Both the position numbers and the translations under genes were made by a program. From Alicycliphilus denitrificans K601 (lineage in GTDB: Bacteria > Pseudomonadota > Gammaproteobacteria > Burkholderiales > Burkholderiaceae_C), in contig NC_015422.1 in the NCBI RefSeq assembly GCF_000204645.1, positions 2,683,001-2,747,000 of the forward strand: 64,000 bases of DNA, in the 5' to 3' direction. The notes below the pieces were generated by a model, which ran no database searches, was not told the DNA's origin, and saw only the letters and a list, made by a program, of their open reading frames with translations. Shown piece after piece: positions 20,301 through 27,990 of this stretch; position 1 is the stretch's first letter, and every line of letters starts with the position of its first letter.

Positions 20301-20492
20301 CTGCCGCTGGCCATCGGCACCGGCGCCGGTGCGGGCGGGCGCCGGGCCATCGGCACCGCCGTGCTCGGCGGCATGGTGTTTTCCACGCTGCTGGGCATCT
20401 TCTTCGTGCCCGTGTTCTTCCTGATCGTGCGGCGCCTGTTCACCTCGCGCGGCGCGCCCGCGCACACCCCCCAGCCGGAGGCCGCGCCATGA
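17349..20492 (+). CDS. RND multidrug efflux transporter, HAE1 family (AcrB/MexB-like)
   Basis: A 1047-residue inner-membrane pump, the normal length for HAE1. It opens [20 protein letters not shown]. Proton-relay residues are present: the Asp-Asp pair in [20 protein letters not shown] (about residue 405) and the Lys in [14 protein letters not shown] (about 940). Two large periplasmic loops separate TM1-TM2 and TM7-TM8, with the pump-family [14 protein letters not shown] and an [15 protein letters not shown]-like segment in the second. It exports hydrophobic drugs, dyes or aromatic compounds using the proton gradient. Adaptor and channel genes flank it directly, and its stop overlaps the channel's start (ATGA). 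Confidence 0.96.
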   Translation: [1047 protein letters not shown]

Positions 20493-21997
20493 TCCCCCGC
20501 CGCGCCCTGCTGGCCGCGCCGCTGGCGCTGGCGGCCTGCACCTCGCTCGCGCCCGACTACCAGGCCCCCGCCCTGCCCGTGCCGCCCACCATGGGCGCCG
20601 CGCAGCCGCCGATTGCCGCACAGGCGCCGGACCCGGCGCACGAAGCCACGCTGCACGTGACCGAGGCCGGGCCCCTGCCCTGGAGCGACTTCGTGCAGGA
20701 GCCGCGCCTGCGCGAGGTGGTGGCCCTCGCGCTGGCCCACAACCGCGACCTGCGCATGGCGGCGCTGGCCATCGAGCGCGCGCGCGCGCAGTACGGCATA
20801 GAGCGCTCCGCCCTCTTTCCCGCCGTGAACGCCACGGGCGCCGGCGCCCGCAGCCGCACGGCCGACGACCTGACCACCGCCGGGCGCCCCAACACCACGG
20901 GCCAGTACAGCGCCCAGCTCGGCTTCAGCAGCTACGAGCTCGACTTCTTCGGGCGCGTGCGCAGCCTGAACGACGCCGCGCTGCAGGAGTTCTTCCGCGT
21001 GGCCGAGAACCGCCGCAGCGTGCAGCTGAGCCTGGTGGCCGAGGTCATGAACGCCTGGCTCATGCTCGATGCCGACGCCCGCCGCCTGCAGCTGGCGCGC
21101 GAGACCCTGCGCACGCGCCAGCAGGCGCTGGACCTCACGCGCCGCAGCTTCGAGCTGGGCGCCACGTCGGCCCTGGCCCTGGCGCAGGCCCAGACGAGCG
21201 CCGATACCGCGCGCGTGGACGCGGCCGCCTTCGCATCGCAGGTCGCGCGCGACCGCAACGTTCTCGCGCTGCTGGCGGGCACGAGCGTGCCCGATGCGCT
21301 GCTGCCCGCCAGCGTGGCGTCCGTCCTGCCCGGCGCGGGCAAGGTCCCCGAGCTGCTCCCGCCCCCGGCGCCTGCCACGGCGCTGCTGGGCGTCGCGGCA
21401 GACCTGCCCTCCAGCGTGCTGCTGCACCGCCCGGACCTGCGCGCGGCCGAGCATGCGCTGCGCGGCAGCTACGCCAGCATCGGCGCGGCGCGCGCGGCTT
21501 TCTTCCCGTCCATCACGCTCACGGCATCGGTGGGCACGGCCAGCAACGCGCTGTCGGGCCTGTTCGGCGCGGGCAACGGCACCTGGACGTTCGCGCCCCA
21601 GATCCGCCTGCCGATCTTCGACGCCGGGCGCAACCAGGCCAACCTGCGCGTGGCCGAGGTCGCGCGCGACACCGCGCTGGCCCAGTACGAGAAGGCCATA
21701 CAGACGGCCTTCCGCGAGGTTGCCGACACGCTGGCCGAACGCGCCACGCTGGACGAGCGCCTGGATGCCCAGCGCTCGCTGGTGCAGGCCAGCCAGCGCG
21801 CGCTGGAACTGTCCGACGCGCGCTTTCGCCTCGGGGCCGACAACTACCTCGCGGTGCTCGACGCGCAGCGCTCGCTGTACGCGGCGCAGCAGGCGCAGAT
21901 CGCGCTGCAGCTGGCCGAGCAGGTCAACCGCGTCACGCTCTACAAGGTGCTGGGCGGGCAGTGGGCGGGCGACGCCGCGCCTCCTGACAGCTCCTGA
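20489..21997 (+). CDS. RND outer-membrane channel lipoprotein (NodT/OprM family)
   Basis: A 502-residue TolC-like protein whose ATG overlaps the pump's stop. The leader MIPRRALLAAPLALAACTSLAPDYQAP has a lipobox (LAAC) and the CTSLAPDYQAP start typical of OprM-type proteins. Both outer-membrane efflux repeats are visible: LGFSSYELDFFGRVRSLNDAA in the first, VLLHRPDLRAAEHALRGSYA and IRLPIFDAGRNQANLRVAEV in the second, ending VTLYKVLGGQWAG. It completes the tripartite pump encoded by the operon. No local regulator (TetR or MarR) is next to the operon, so control must come from elsewhere. Confidence 0.93.
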   Translation: MIPRRALLAAPLALAACTSLAPDYQAPALPVPPTMGAAQPPIAAQAPDPAHEATLHVTEAGPLPWSDFVQEPRLREVVALALAHNRDLRMAALAIERARAQYGIERSALFPAVNATGAGARSRTADDLTTAGRPNTTGQYSAQLGFSSYELDFFGRVRSLNDAALQEFFRVAENRRSVQLSLVAEVMNAWLMLDADARRLQLARETLRTRQQALDLTRRSFELGATSALALAQAQTSADTARVDAAAFASQVARDRNVLALLAGTSVPDALLPASVASVLPGAGKVPELLPPPAPATALLGVAADLPSSVLLHRPDLRAAEHALRGSYASIGAARAAFFPSITLTASVGTASNALSGLFGAGNGTWTFAPQIRLPIFDAGRNQANLRVAEVARDTALAQYEKAIQTAFREVADTLAERATLDERLDAQRSLVQASQRALELSDARFRLGADNYLAVLDAQRSLYAAQQAQIALQLAEQVNRVTLYKVLGGQWAGDAAPPDSS

Positions 21998-22096
21998 GCC
22001 CCGCCTGCACCCGCCGCACCACGGCGGGGCATGGCGGCCACCTGCGCGCACCACCATACGCCAGCGGCATGCCCGCCACGCCCAAATGCTATTAAA

Positions 22097-22130
22097 TAAA
22101 TAGCTTATTGCGCTTACCTGATGCGCCTCT
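22097..22130. repeat. Dispersed palindromic repeat, degenerate short form (copy c)
   Basis: AAATAGCTTATTGCGCTTAC followed by CTGATGCGCCTCTC keeps the ATAGCTnntnGCGCTTA left half of the family, but the right half is mostly lost. It lies between the RND operon end and the sigma-54-type promoter of nirB. A separate GC hairpin (CCGCCG-CACCA-CGGCGG, about 22012-22028) just after the RND operon is a possible terminator, without a T-run. Confidence 0.5.
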
Positions 22131-22169
22131 CAGGCCACTCCTGACAAGAACCATCGCCGACCTGCGGGC

Positions 22170-22185
22170 TGGCACACCTATTGCA
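22170..22185 (+). promoter_or_regulatory. Sigma-54 (RpoN) -24/-12 promoter of the nirB operon
   Basis: TGGCACACCTATTGCA carries the GG of the -24 element and the GC of the -12 element with exactly 10 bases between them, matching the RpoN consensus TGGCAC-N5-TTGCA. It is 66 bases upstream of the nirB start. Nitrate assimilation operons in proteobacteria are commonly NtrC/RpoN-dependent, so nitrogen-limitation control is the expected role. Two GC-rich hairpins (22197-22214 with a six-base loop, and 22229-22241) follow in the leader. Confidence 0.7.
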
Positions 22186-22250
22186 TTGACCCTCATGCGG
22201 CCGCTGTGGGCCGCGTTGTTGCCGATGCGGGGCATGGCCCCAGGGAGACG

Positions 22251-24701
22251 ATGGTGAAGCAATCCAGACTGGTGATGGTGGGCAATGGAATGGCGGGCGT
22301 GCGCACGCTGGAAGAGCTGCTCAAGATCGCCCCCGATCTGTACGACATCACGGTGTTCGGCGCCGAGCCGCACCCGAACTACAACCGCATCCTGCTCTCG
22401 CCCGTGCTGGCGGGTGAGCAGACGGTGGACGAAATCGTCCTCAACGACTGGTCCTGGTATCAGGAGCACGGCATCGCGCTGCACGCGGGCCATACCGTGA
22501 CCGCCGTCGACCGCGCGCGCCGCCTGGTGCATGCGCGCGGCCCCGGCGGCGAGGCGGTCAGCGCGCCCTATGACCGGCTGATCCTGGCCACCGGCTCCAA
22601 CCCCTTCATGCTGCCGATCCCCGGCAAGGACCTGGCAGGCGTGCTGGCCTACCGCGACATCGCCGACACCCAGGCCATGATCGACGCCGCCGCGAAATAC
22701 CGCAGCGCGGTGGTCATCGGCGGCGGCCTGCTGGGGCTGGAGGCGGCCAACGGCCTGATGAAGCGCGGCATGCAGGTAACCGTGGTGCACGCCGGCGAAT
22801 GGCTGATGGAGCGCCAGCTCGACCCCGTGGCCGGGCGCATGCTGCAGAAGGCGCTGCAGGAGCGCGGCATGCGCTTTCTCATGCAGGCCCAGACGCAGGA
22901 GCTGCTGGGCGACGGCGACGGACGGGTGCGCGCCGTGCGCTTCAAGGACGGCAGCGAAGCGCCCGCCGACCTGGTGGTGATGGCCGTGGGCATACGCCCC
23001 AACACCGCGCTGGCCGAGTCCATGCGCCTGCACGTGGAGCGCGGCATCGTGGTCCACGACACGCTGCAGACCACCACCGACGCGCGCATCTACGCCGTGG
23101 GCGAATGCGCCGCGCACCGGGGCGTGGCCTACGGCCTGGTGGCGCCGCTGTTCGAGCAGGCGAAAGTGCTGGCCAACCACCTGGCGGAATTCGGCATCGG
23201 CCGCTACCTGGGCTCGCAGACCTCGACCAAGCTCAAGGTCACGGGCATCGACCTGTTCTCGGCGGGCAACTTCCAGGGCGGCGAAGGCACCGAGGAGATC
23301 GTCATGAGCGACCCCGGCGCCGGGCACTATAAGAAGCTGGTGCTCAAGGACGACAGGCTGGTGGGCGCCTGCCTGTACGGCAACACCGTGGACGGCGGCT
23401 GGTACTTCAAGCTGCTGCGCGACGGCCGGGCCGTGGCCGACATCCGCGACAGGCTCATGTTCGGCGAGAGCAACATCGGCGAGGGCGGCCACGCCGGCCA
23501 GAGCCAGGCCGCCGCCATGCCCGACGAGGCCGAGGTCTGCGGCTGCAACGGCGTGACCAAGGGCGCCATCTGCAAGGCCATCAAGGAAAAGGGCCTGTTC
23601 ACCCTGGACGAGGTGCGCAAGCACACCAAGGCCAGCGCCAGCTGCGGCTCGTGCACCGGCCTGGTGGAGCAGATCCTCATGGCCACCGCAGGCGGCGACT
23701 ACTCCGCCACGCCGAAGACGAAGCCCCTGTGCGCCTGCACCGAGCACGGCCACCAGGCCGTGCGCGACGCGATCCGCACCAATCATCTGCTGAGCAAGGA
23801 GGAGGTCTTCGCCTTCATGGAGTGGAAGACGCCCGACGGCTGCCCGAGCTGCCGCCCGGCCGTCAACTACTACCTGATCAGCACCTGGCCCAAGGAGGCG
23901 CTGGACGACCCGCAGAGCCGCGCCATCAACGAGCGCAGCCACGCCAACATCCAGAAGGACGGCACCTACAGCGTGGTGCCGCGCATGTGGGGCGGCGAGA
24001 CCTCTGCCGCCGAGCTGCGCCGCATCGCCGACGTGGTGGACAAGTACGGGATCCCCACCGTCAAGGTCACGGGCGGCCAGCGCATCGACCTGCTGGGCGT
24101 GAAGAAGGAAGACCTGCAGGCCGTGTGGCGCGACATAGGCATGCCCTGCGGCCACGCCTACGGCAAGAGCCTGCGCACCGTGAAGACCTGCGTGGGCAGC
24201 GAATGGTGCCGTTTCGGCACGCAGGACAGCAGCGCCCTGGGGCGCGACCTGGAGCGCGCGCTGTGGCGCATGTACGCGCCGCACAAGGTCAAGCTCGCCG
24301 TCAGCGGCTGCCCGCGCAACTGCGCCGAGAGCGGCATCAAGGACGTGGGGGTCATCGGCGTCGACTCGGGCTGGGAGATCTACGTGGCCGGCAACGGCGG
24401 CATCAAGACCGAGGTGGCGCAGTTCTTCACCAAGGTGAAGACGGCCGGGGAAGTGCTCGAAGTCAGCGGCGCCTTCCTGCAGCTGTACCGCGAGGAAGGC
24501 TGGTACCTGGAGCGCACAGTGCACTACGTCGGCCGGGTGGGCCTGGACTACGTGAAGAAAAGGGTGCTCGACGACGCGGCCGGCCGCCAGGCCCTGTGGA
24601 CGCGGCTGCAGTCCGCCCTGGAGGGCGAGCCCGACCCCTGGTTCGAGGGCGGGAAGGCCCGCGTGGACGCGCGCCAGTTCATCCCTATCGCCGTCGCCTG
24701 A
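22251..24701 (+). CDS. nirB: Assimilatory nitrite reductase [NAD(P)H], large subunit
   Basis: An 816-residue cytoplasmic flavo-hemoprotein that reduces nitrite to ammonia with six electrons. In order: FAD domain (MVGNGMAGVRTLEELL, residues about 7-25), NAD(P)H domain (VVIGGGLLGLEAANGL, about 154), a BFD-like Fe-S domain (CGCNGVTKG about 430, CGSCTG about 464), a second Cys-rich segment (CACTEH about 494, GCPSCRP about 535), then the sulfite/nitrite reductase half-domains with siroheme/4Fe-4S ligands in TCVGSEWCRFG (about 646) and SGCPRNCAES (about 685). The ATG at 22251 has AGGGAGA just upstream. It heads nirB-nirD-nasA-transporter, and cobA downstream supplies the siroheme precursor. Confidence 0.95.
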   Translation: MVKQSRLVMVGNGMAGVRTLEELLKIAPDLYDITVFGAEPHPNYNRILLSPVLAGEQTVDEIVLNDWSWYQEHGIALHAGHTVTAVDRARRLVHARGPGGEAVSAPYDRLILATGSNPFMLPIPGKDLAGVLAYRDIADTQAMIDAAAKYRSAVVIGGGLLGLEAANGLMKRGMQVTVVHAGEWLMERQLDPVAGRMLQKALQERGMRFLMQAQTQELLGDGDGRVRAVRFKDGSEAPADLVVMAVGIRPNTALAESMRLHVERGIVVHDTLQTTTDARIYAVGECAAHRGVAYGLVAPLFEQAKVLANHLAEFGIGRYLGSQTSTKLKVTGIDLFSAGNFQGGEGTEEIVMSDPGAGHYKKLVLKDDRLVGACLYGNTVDGGWYFKLLRDGRAVADIRDRLMFGESNIGEGGHAGQSQAAAMPDEAEVCGCNGVTKGAICKAIKEKGLFTLDEVRKHTKASASCGSCTGLVEQILMATAGGDYSATPKTKPLCACTEHGHQAVRDAIRTNHLLSKEEVFAFMEWKTPDGCPSCRPAVNYYLISTWPKEALDDPQSRAINERSHANIQKDGTYSVVPRMWGGETSAAELRRIADVVDKYGIPTVKVTGGQRIDLLGVKKEDLQAVWRDIGMPCGHAYGKSLRTVKTCVGSEWCRFGTQDSSALGRDLERALWRMYAPHKVKLAVSGCPRNCAESGIKDVGVIGVDSGWEIYVAGNGGIKTEVAQFFTKVKTAGEVLEVSGAFLQLYREEGWYLERTVHYVGRVGLDYVKKRVLDDAAGRQALWTRLQSALEGEPDPWFEGGKARVDARQFIPIAVA

Positions 24702-24724
24702 TTCCCGAATTCCAAGAAAAAACC

Positions 24725-24761
24725 GCATCCAGCGCTTATCCAACAAGCGCCAGCAGCTATT
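24725..24761. repeat. Dispersed palindromic repeat, short form (copy d), inside the nir operon
   Basis: GCATCCAGCGCTTATCCAAC then AAGCGCCAGCAGCTATT; the arms AGCGCTT and AAGCGC can pair over a short loop. It fills the 72-base gap between nirB and nirD. There is no T-run, so it is unlikely to be a strong terminator; RNA processing or stability is more plausible. Confidence 0.65.
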
Positions 24762-24773
24762 AAAGGAATAGTA

Positions 24774-25151
24774 ATGACGAACTGGAAATACATCTGCCAG
24801 GTGCAGGACATCCCGCGCCAGGGTGCGCGCCGCGTGGCGCGGCCCCGGGGGCTGGAGGTGGCGCTGTTTCGCACCGCCGGAGACGAGGTGTTCGCCCTGC
24901 TCGACCGCTGCCCGCACAAGGGCGGCCCCCTGAGCCAGGGCACGGTGTTCGGCAAGAGCGTGGCCTGCCCGCTGCACAACTGGACGATAGGCCTGTGCAA
25001 CGGCCAGGCCGCCGCGCCCGACGAGGGCTGCACGCCCGCCTTCCAGGTGAAGGTGGAGGGCGGCGCGGTGTTCCTGGACGCCGATGAGCTGGCAGGCCGC
25101 GCCCTGCACGAAACCCGCCCGCTGGCCGGCCCCGCACTGCACTGCGCATGA
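24774..25151 (+). CDS. nirD: Nitrite reductase small subunit (Rieske-type)
   Basis: A 125-residue Rieske-fold protein, partner of NirB. It shows the two ligand boxes CPHKGGPLSQG (about residue 46) and CPLHNWTIGLCNG (about 65), so a 2Fe-2S cluster could bind, unlike NirD members that have lost the ligands. It begins MTNWKYICQVQDIPRQGARRV, typical for NirD. It is separated from nirB by a repeat-containing gap and overlaps nasA by four bases (ATGA). Confidence 0.92.
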   Translation: MTNWKYICQVQDIPRQGARRVARPRGLEVALFRTAGDEVFALLDRCPHKGGPLSQGTVFGKSVACPLHNWTIGLCNGQAAAPDEGCTPAFQVKVEGGAVFLDADELAGRALHETRPLAGPALHCA

Positions 25152-27940
25152 CACAACACACCCGCTCCACCTGCCCCTACTGCGGCGTTGGCTGCGGCGT
25201 GCTGATCGAAAGCGAGGCCGGCCGCATCACCGGCGTGCGCGGCGATCCCGCGCACCCGGCCAACCTCGGGCGCCTGTGCTCCAAGGGCGCCACCCTGCAC
25301 CTCACCGCCCGCCCCGAGGTGCAGGAGCAGGTGCGCCTGCTGCAGCCGCTGCGCCGCGCTGCGCGCGGCGCAGCGGCCCAGCCCATAGCCTGGGACACGG
25401 CGCTGGACACCCTGGCGCAGCGCATCGCCGCCACCGTACGCCAGCACGGCCCCGACGCCGTGGGCCTGTACGTCTCGGGCCAGCTGCTGACCGAGGACTA
25501 CTACGCCTTCAACAAGTTCGCCAAGGGCCTGCTGGGCACGAACAACATCGACACCAACTCACGCCTGTGCATGAGCAGCGCCGTGGCCGGCTACAAGGCC
25601 ACGCTGGGCGCGGACGCCCCGCCCGCCTGCTACGAGGATATCGCCCAGGCATCCACCCTGTTCATCGCCGGGGCCAACCCGGCCTGGGCGCACCCCATCC
25701 TGTTCAGGCGCATCGAGGACGCCAGGCGCGCCAACCCGGCGCTGAAGATCATCGTCTGCGACCCCCGGCGCACCGACAGCGCCGCCCTGGCCGACCTGCA
25801 CCTGGCGCTGCGCCCCGGCTCCGACCTGTGGCTGCTGCATGGCATGCTGCGCTGCATGGTGGAGCAGGGCTGGACCGACCCGGCCTACATCGCTGCCCAC
25901 ACCAGCGGCTGGACCGCGCTGCAGGCCCAGGTGGCGCAGGCTACGCCCGAAGCCGTGTGGCAGCACTGCGGCATCGCCCCCGCCGACCTGCTGCAGGCCG
26001 CGCGCTGGTTCGCCGGGGTGGAGAGCGGCAGCGACCCGCGCCGCCCCACGCTCAGCCTGTATTGCCAGGGCCTGAACCAGTCGGCGCGCGGTACCGACAA
26101 CAACGCCGCCCTGATCCACCTGCACCTGGCCTGCGGCCAGATCGGCAAGCCCGGCGCGGGGCCGTTCTCGCTCACCGGCCAGCCCAACGCCATGGGCGGG
26201 CGCGAGGTGGGTGCGCTGGCCAACCAGCTGAGCGCGCACCGCAACCTGGCCGACCCGCGGCACCGCGCCGAGGTCGCCGCCCTGTGGGGCGTGCCCGAGG
26301 TGCCGGCCGCGCCGGGCAAGGCCGCCGTCGAGATGTTCGAGGCCGCCGCCGAGGGGCACATCAAGCTCCTGTGGATCGCCTGCACCAACCCCGCGCACAG
26401 CCTGCCCGACCAGGCCCTGGTGCGCCGCGCCCTGCAGCGCGCCGAATTCGTGGTGGTGCAGGACGCCTACGCCGGCGTGGCCACGGCCCGCTTCGCCGAC
26501 CTGCTGCTGCCCGCCGCCACCTGGGGCGAGAAGGAAGGTACGGTCACCAACAGCGAGCGGCGCATCAGCCGCGTGCGCGCCGCCGTGCCCGCGCCGGGCC
26601 AGGCCTGGGCCGACTGGCGCATCGTCACGCAGGTGGCGCGGCGCCTGCAGCCGCTGCTGCCCCAGCGCGCCGCCCTGCCCGGCCTGTTCCCCTACGAAGG
26701 CCCCGAGGCCATCTGGAACGAGCACCGCGAGAGCACGCGCGGGCGCGACCTGGACATCACCGGCCTGGACTGGGCGCTGCTGGAGGCCGCGCCGCGCCAA
26801 TGGCCCTGCCCCACGGGCCAGGCCGAAGGCACGGCCCGCCTGTACGCCGACGGCCGCTTCGCCACGGCGGACGCGCGCGCGCGCTTCGTGCCCCAGCAGC
26901 CCGGCGGCGTGGCCGAGCCCACCGACGCGCGCTACCCGCTGGCCCTGCTCACCGGCCGCCTGCGCGACCAGTGGCACGGCATGAGCCGCAGCGGCACGGT
27001 GGAGAGCCTGTGGGCCCACGCCGGCGAGCCCGTGGCGCAGATGCACGCTGCCGACATGGCGCGCCTGGGCCTGCGGGACGGTGACCTGGCCTACCTCACC
27101 AGCCGCCGCGGCAGCATCGTCGCCCCCGCGCGGGCCAGCGACGAGCTGGCGAGCGGCCAGGTGTTCCTGCCCATGCACTGGGGCGACGAGGTGCTGGGCG
27201 GCGCCAGCAGCACGGGCCGGCGCCTGGCGGGGGTGAACGCGCTGACCACGGCGGCGCGCTGCCCGCAGTCGCTGCAGCCCGAGCTCAAGCACGCGGCCAT
27301 CAAGGTGCTCAAGGCCGAGCTGCCCTGGAGCCTGTGGGCCCAGGCTTGGCTGCCGCTCGCGCAGGTGCACCGCGCGCGCGAGGCACTCCAGTCGCTCATG
27401 GACGCCTTCCCCTTCGCCAGCTGCAGCCTGTTCGGCCGCCCCGGCACCGGCACGGGGCTGCAGCTGCGCGCGGGCGCGCACCACGCGCCGGACGAGGCGC
27501 TCGTCGAGCGCATCGCCGGCCTGCTGGACCTGCAGGGCGCGGGCCTGCTCAGCTACCGCGACGCGCGCCGCGGGCAATGGCGCCGCGCCCGCCTGCAGGA
27601 CGCGGACGGCGCGCAGCGGCTGCAGGCCGTGCTGCTGGCCGGCGACGCGAGCGCCCAGGCCTGGATCGCCCCCCTGCTGCAAGAGCGCCACGACGCCCAG
27701 CCGCTGCGCCGCGCCCTGCTGCAGCCCGGCGCCAAAGCCCCGCAGGCCCTGGCCACGCGCGGCGCCACCGTCTGCGCCTGCGAGGGCGTGGCCGAGAACG
27801 CCATCGCCGACCTGCTGCGCTCCTGCACGGGCGACGCCGCCCAGCGCCTGCAGCGGCTCAAGAACGAGCTGCGCTGCGGCACGCAATGCGGCTCCTGCGT
27901 GCCGCAGCTGCAGCGCATGGTGCAGGCCAGCCTGGCATGA
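25148..27940 (+). CDS. nasA: Assimilatory nitrate reductase, catalytic subunit with C-terminal BFD-like Fe-S domain
   Basis: A 930-residue molybdopterin (bis-MGD) oxidoreductase that reduces nitrate to nitrite in the cytoplasm. The N-terminus STCPYCGVGCGVLI, with LCSKGATLH near residue 42, gives the four Cys of a 4Fe-4S cluster. The molybdopterin domain includes GTNNIDTNSRLCMSSAVAGY (about 130), where the Cys is the expected Mo ligand, and ANPAWAHPILFRRIE. A molydopterin-dinucleotide-binding domain (YPLALLTGRLRDQWHGMSRS) follows. The last 60 residues (CACEGVAENAIADLL, then CGTQCGSCVPQLQRM) form a BFD-type 2Fe-2S domain as in the long NasA form. It overlaps nirD and is followed by the transporter gene. 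Confidence 0.95.
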   Translation: MTQHTRSTCPYCGVGCGVLIESEAGRITGVRGDPAHPANLGRLCSKGATLHLTARPEVQEQVRLLQPLRRAARGAAAQPIAWDTALDTLAQRIAATVRQHGPDAVGLYVSGQLLTEDYYAFNKFAKGLLGTNNIDTNSRLCMSSAVAGYKATLGADAPPACYEDIAQASTLFIAGANPAWAHPILFRRIEDARRANPALKIIVCDPRRTDSAALADLHLALRPGSDLWLLHGMLRCMVEQGWTDPAYIAAHTSGWTALQAQVAQATPEAVWQHCGIAPADLLQAARWFAGVESGSDPRRPTLSLYCQGLNQSARGTDNNAALIHLHLACGQIGKPGAGPFSLTGQPNAMGGREVGALANQLSAHRNLADPRHRAEVAALWGVPEVPAAPGKAAVEMFEAAAEGHIKLLWIACTNPAHSLPDQALVRRALQRAEFVVVQDAYAGVATARFADLLLPAATWGEKEGTVTNSERRISRVRAAVPAPGQAWADWRIVTQVARRLQPLLPQRAALPGLFPYEGPEAIWNEHRESTRGRDLDITGLDWALLEAAPRQWPCPTGQAEGTARLYADGRFATADARARFVPQQPGGVAEPTDARYPLALLTGRLRDQWHGMSRSGTVESLWAHAGEPVAQMHAADMARLGLRDGDLAYLTSRRGSIVAPARASDELASGQVFLPMHWGDEVLGGASSTGRRLAGVNALTTAARCPQSLQPELKHAAIKVLKAELPWSLWAQAWLPLAQVHRAREALQSLMDAFPFASCSLFGRPGTGTGLQLRAGAHHAPDEALVERIAGLLDLQGAGLLSYRDARRGQWRRARLQDADGAQRLQAVLLAGDASAQAWIAPLLQERHDAQPLRRALLQPGAKAPQALATRGATVCACEGVAENAIADLLRSCTGDAAQRLQRLKNELRCGTQCGSCVPQLQRMVQASLA

Positions 27941-27990
27941 ACCCGAAGCACCTCCCCCCATCCATCCACCATCCCACCAGGAGAAGCACC

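Noticed and set aside
15879..20621. A 1580-codon open frame on the minus strand across the RND operon
   Set aside because: It is antisense to the adaptor and pump, has a His/Gln/Arg-rich composition typical of reversed GC-rich codons, and shows no domain. The plus-strand proteins are full length and conserved.
22092..25154. A 1020-codon minus-strand frame opposite nirB/nirD
   Set aside because: Same antisense artefact of high GC; no recognisable motif, while nirB on the other strand has all Fe-S and siroheme residues.
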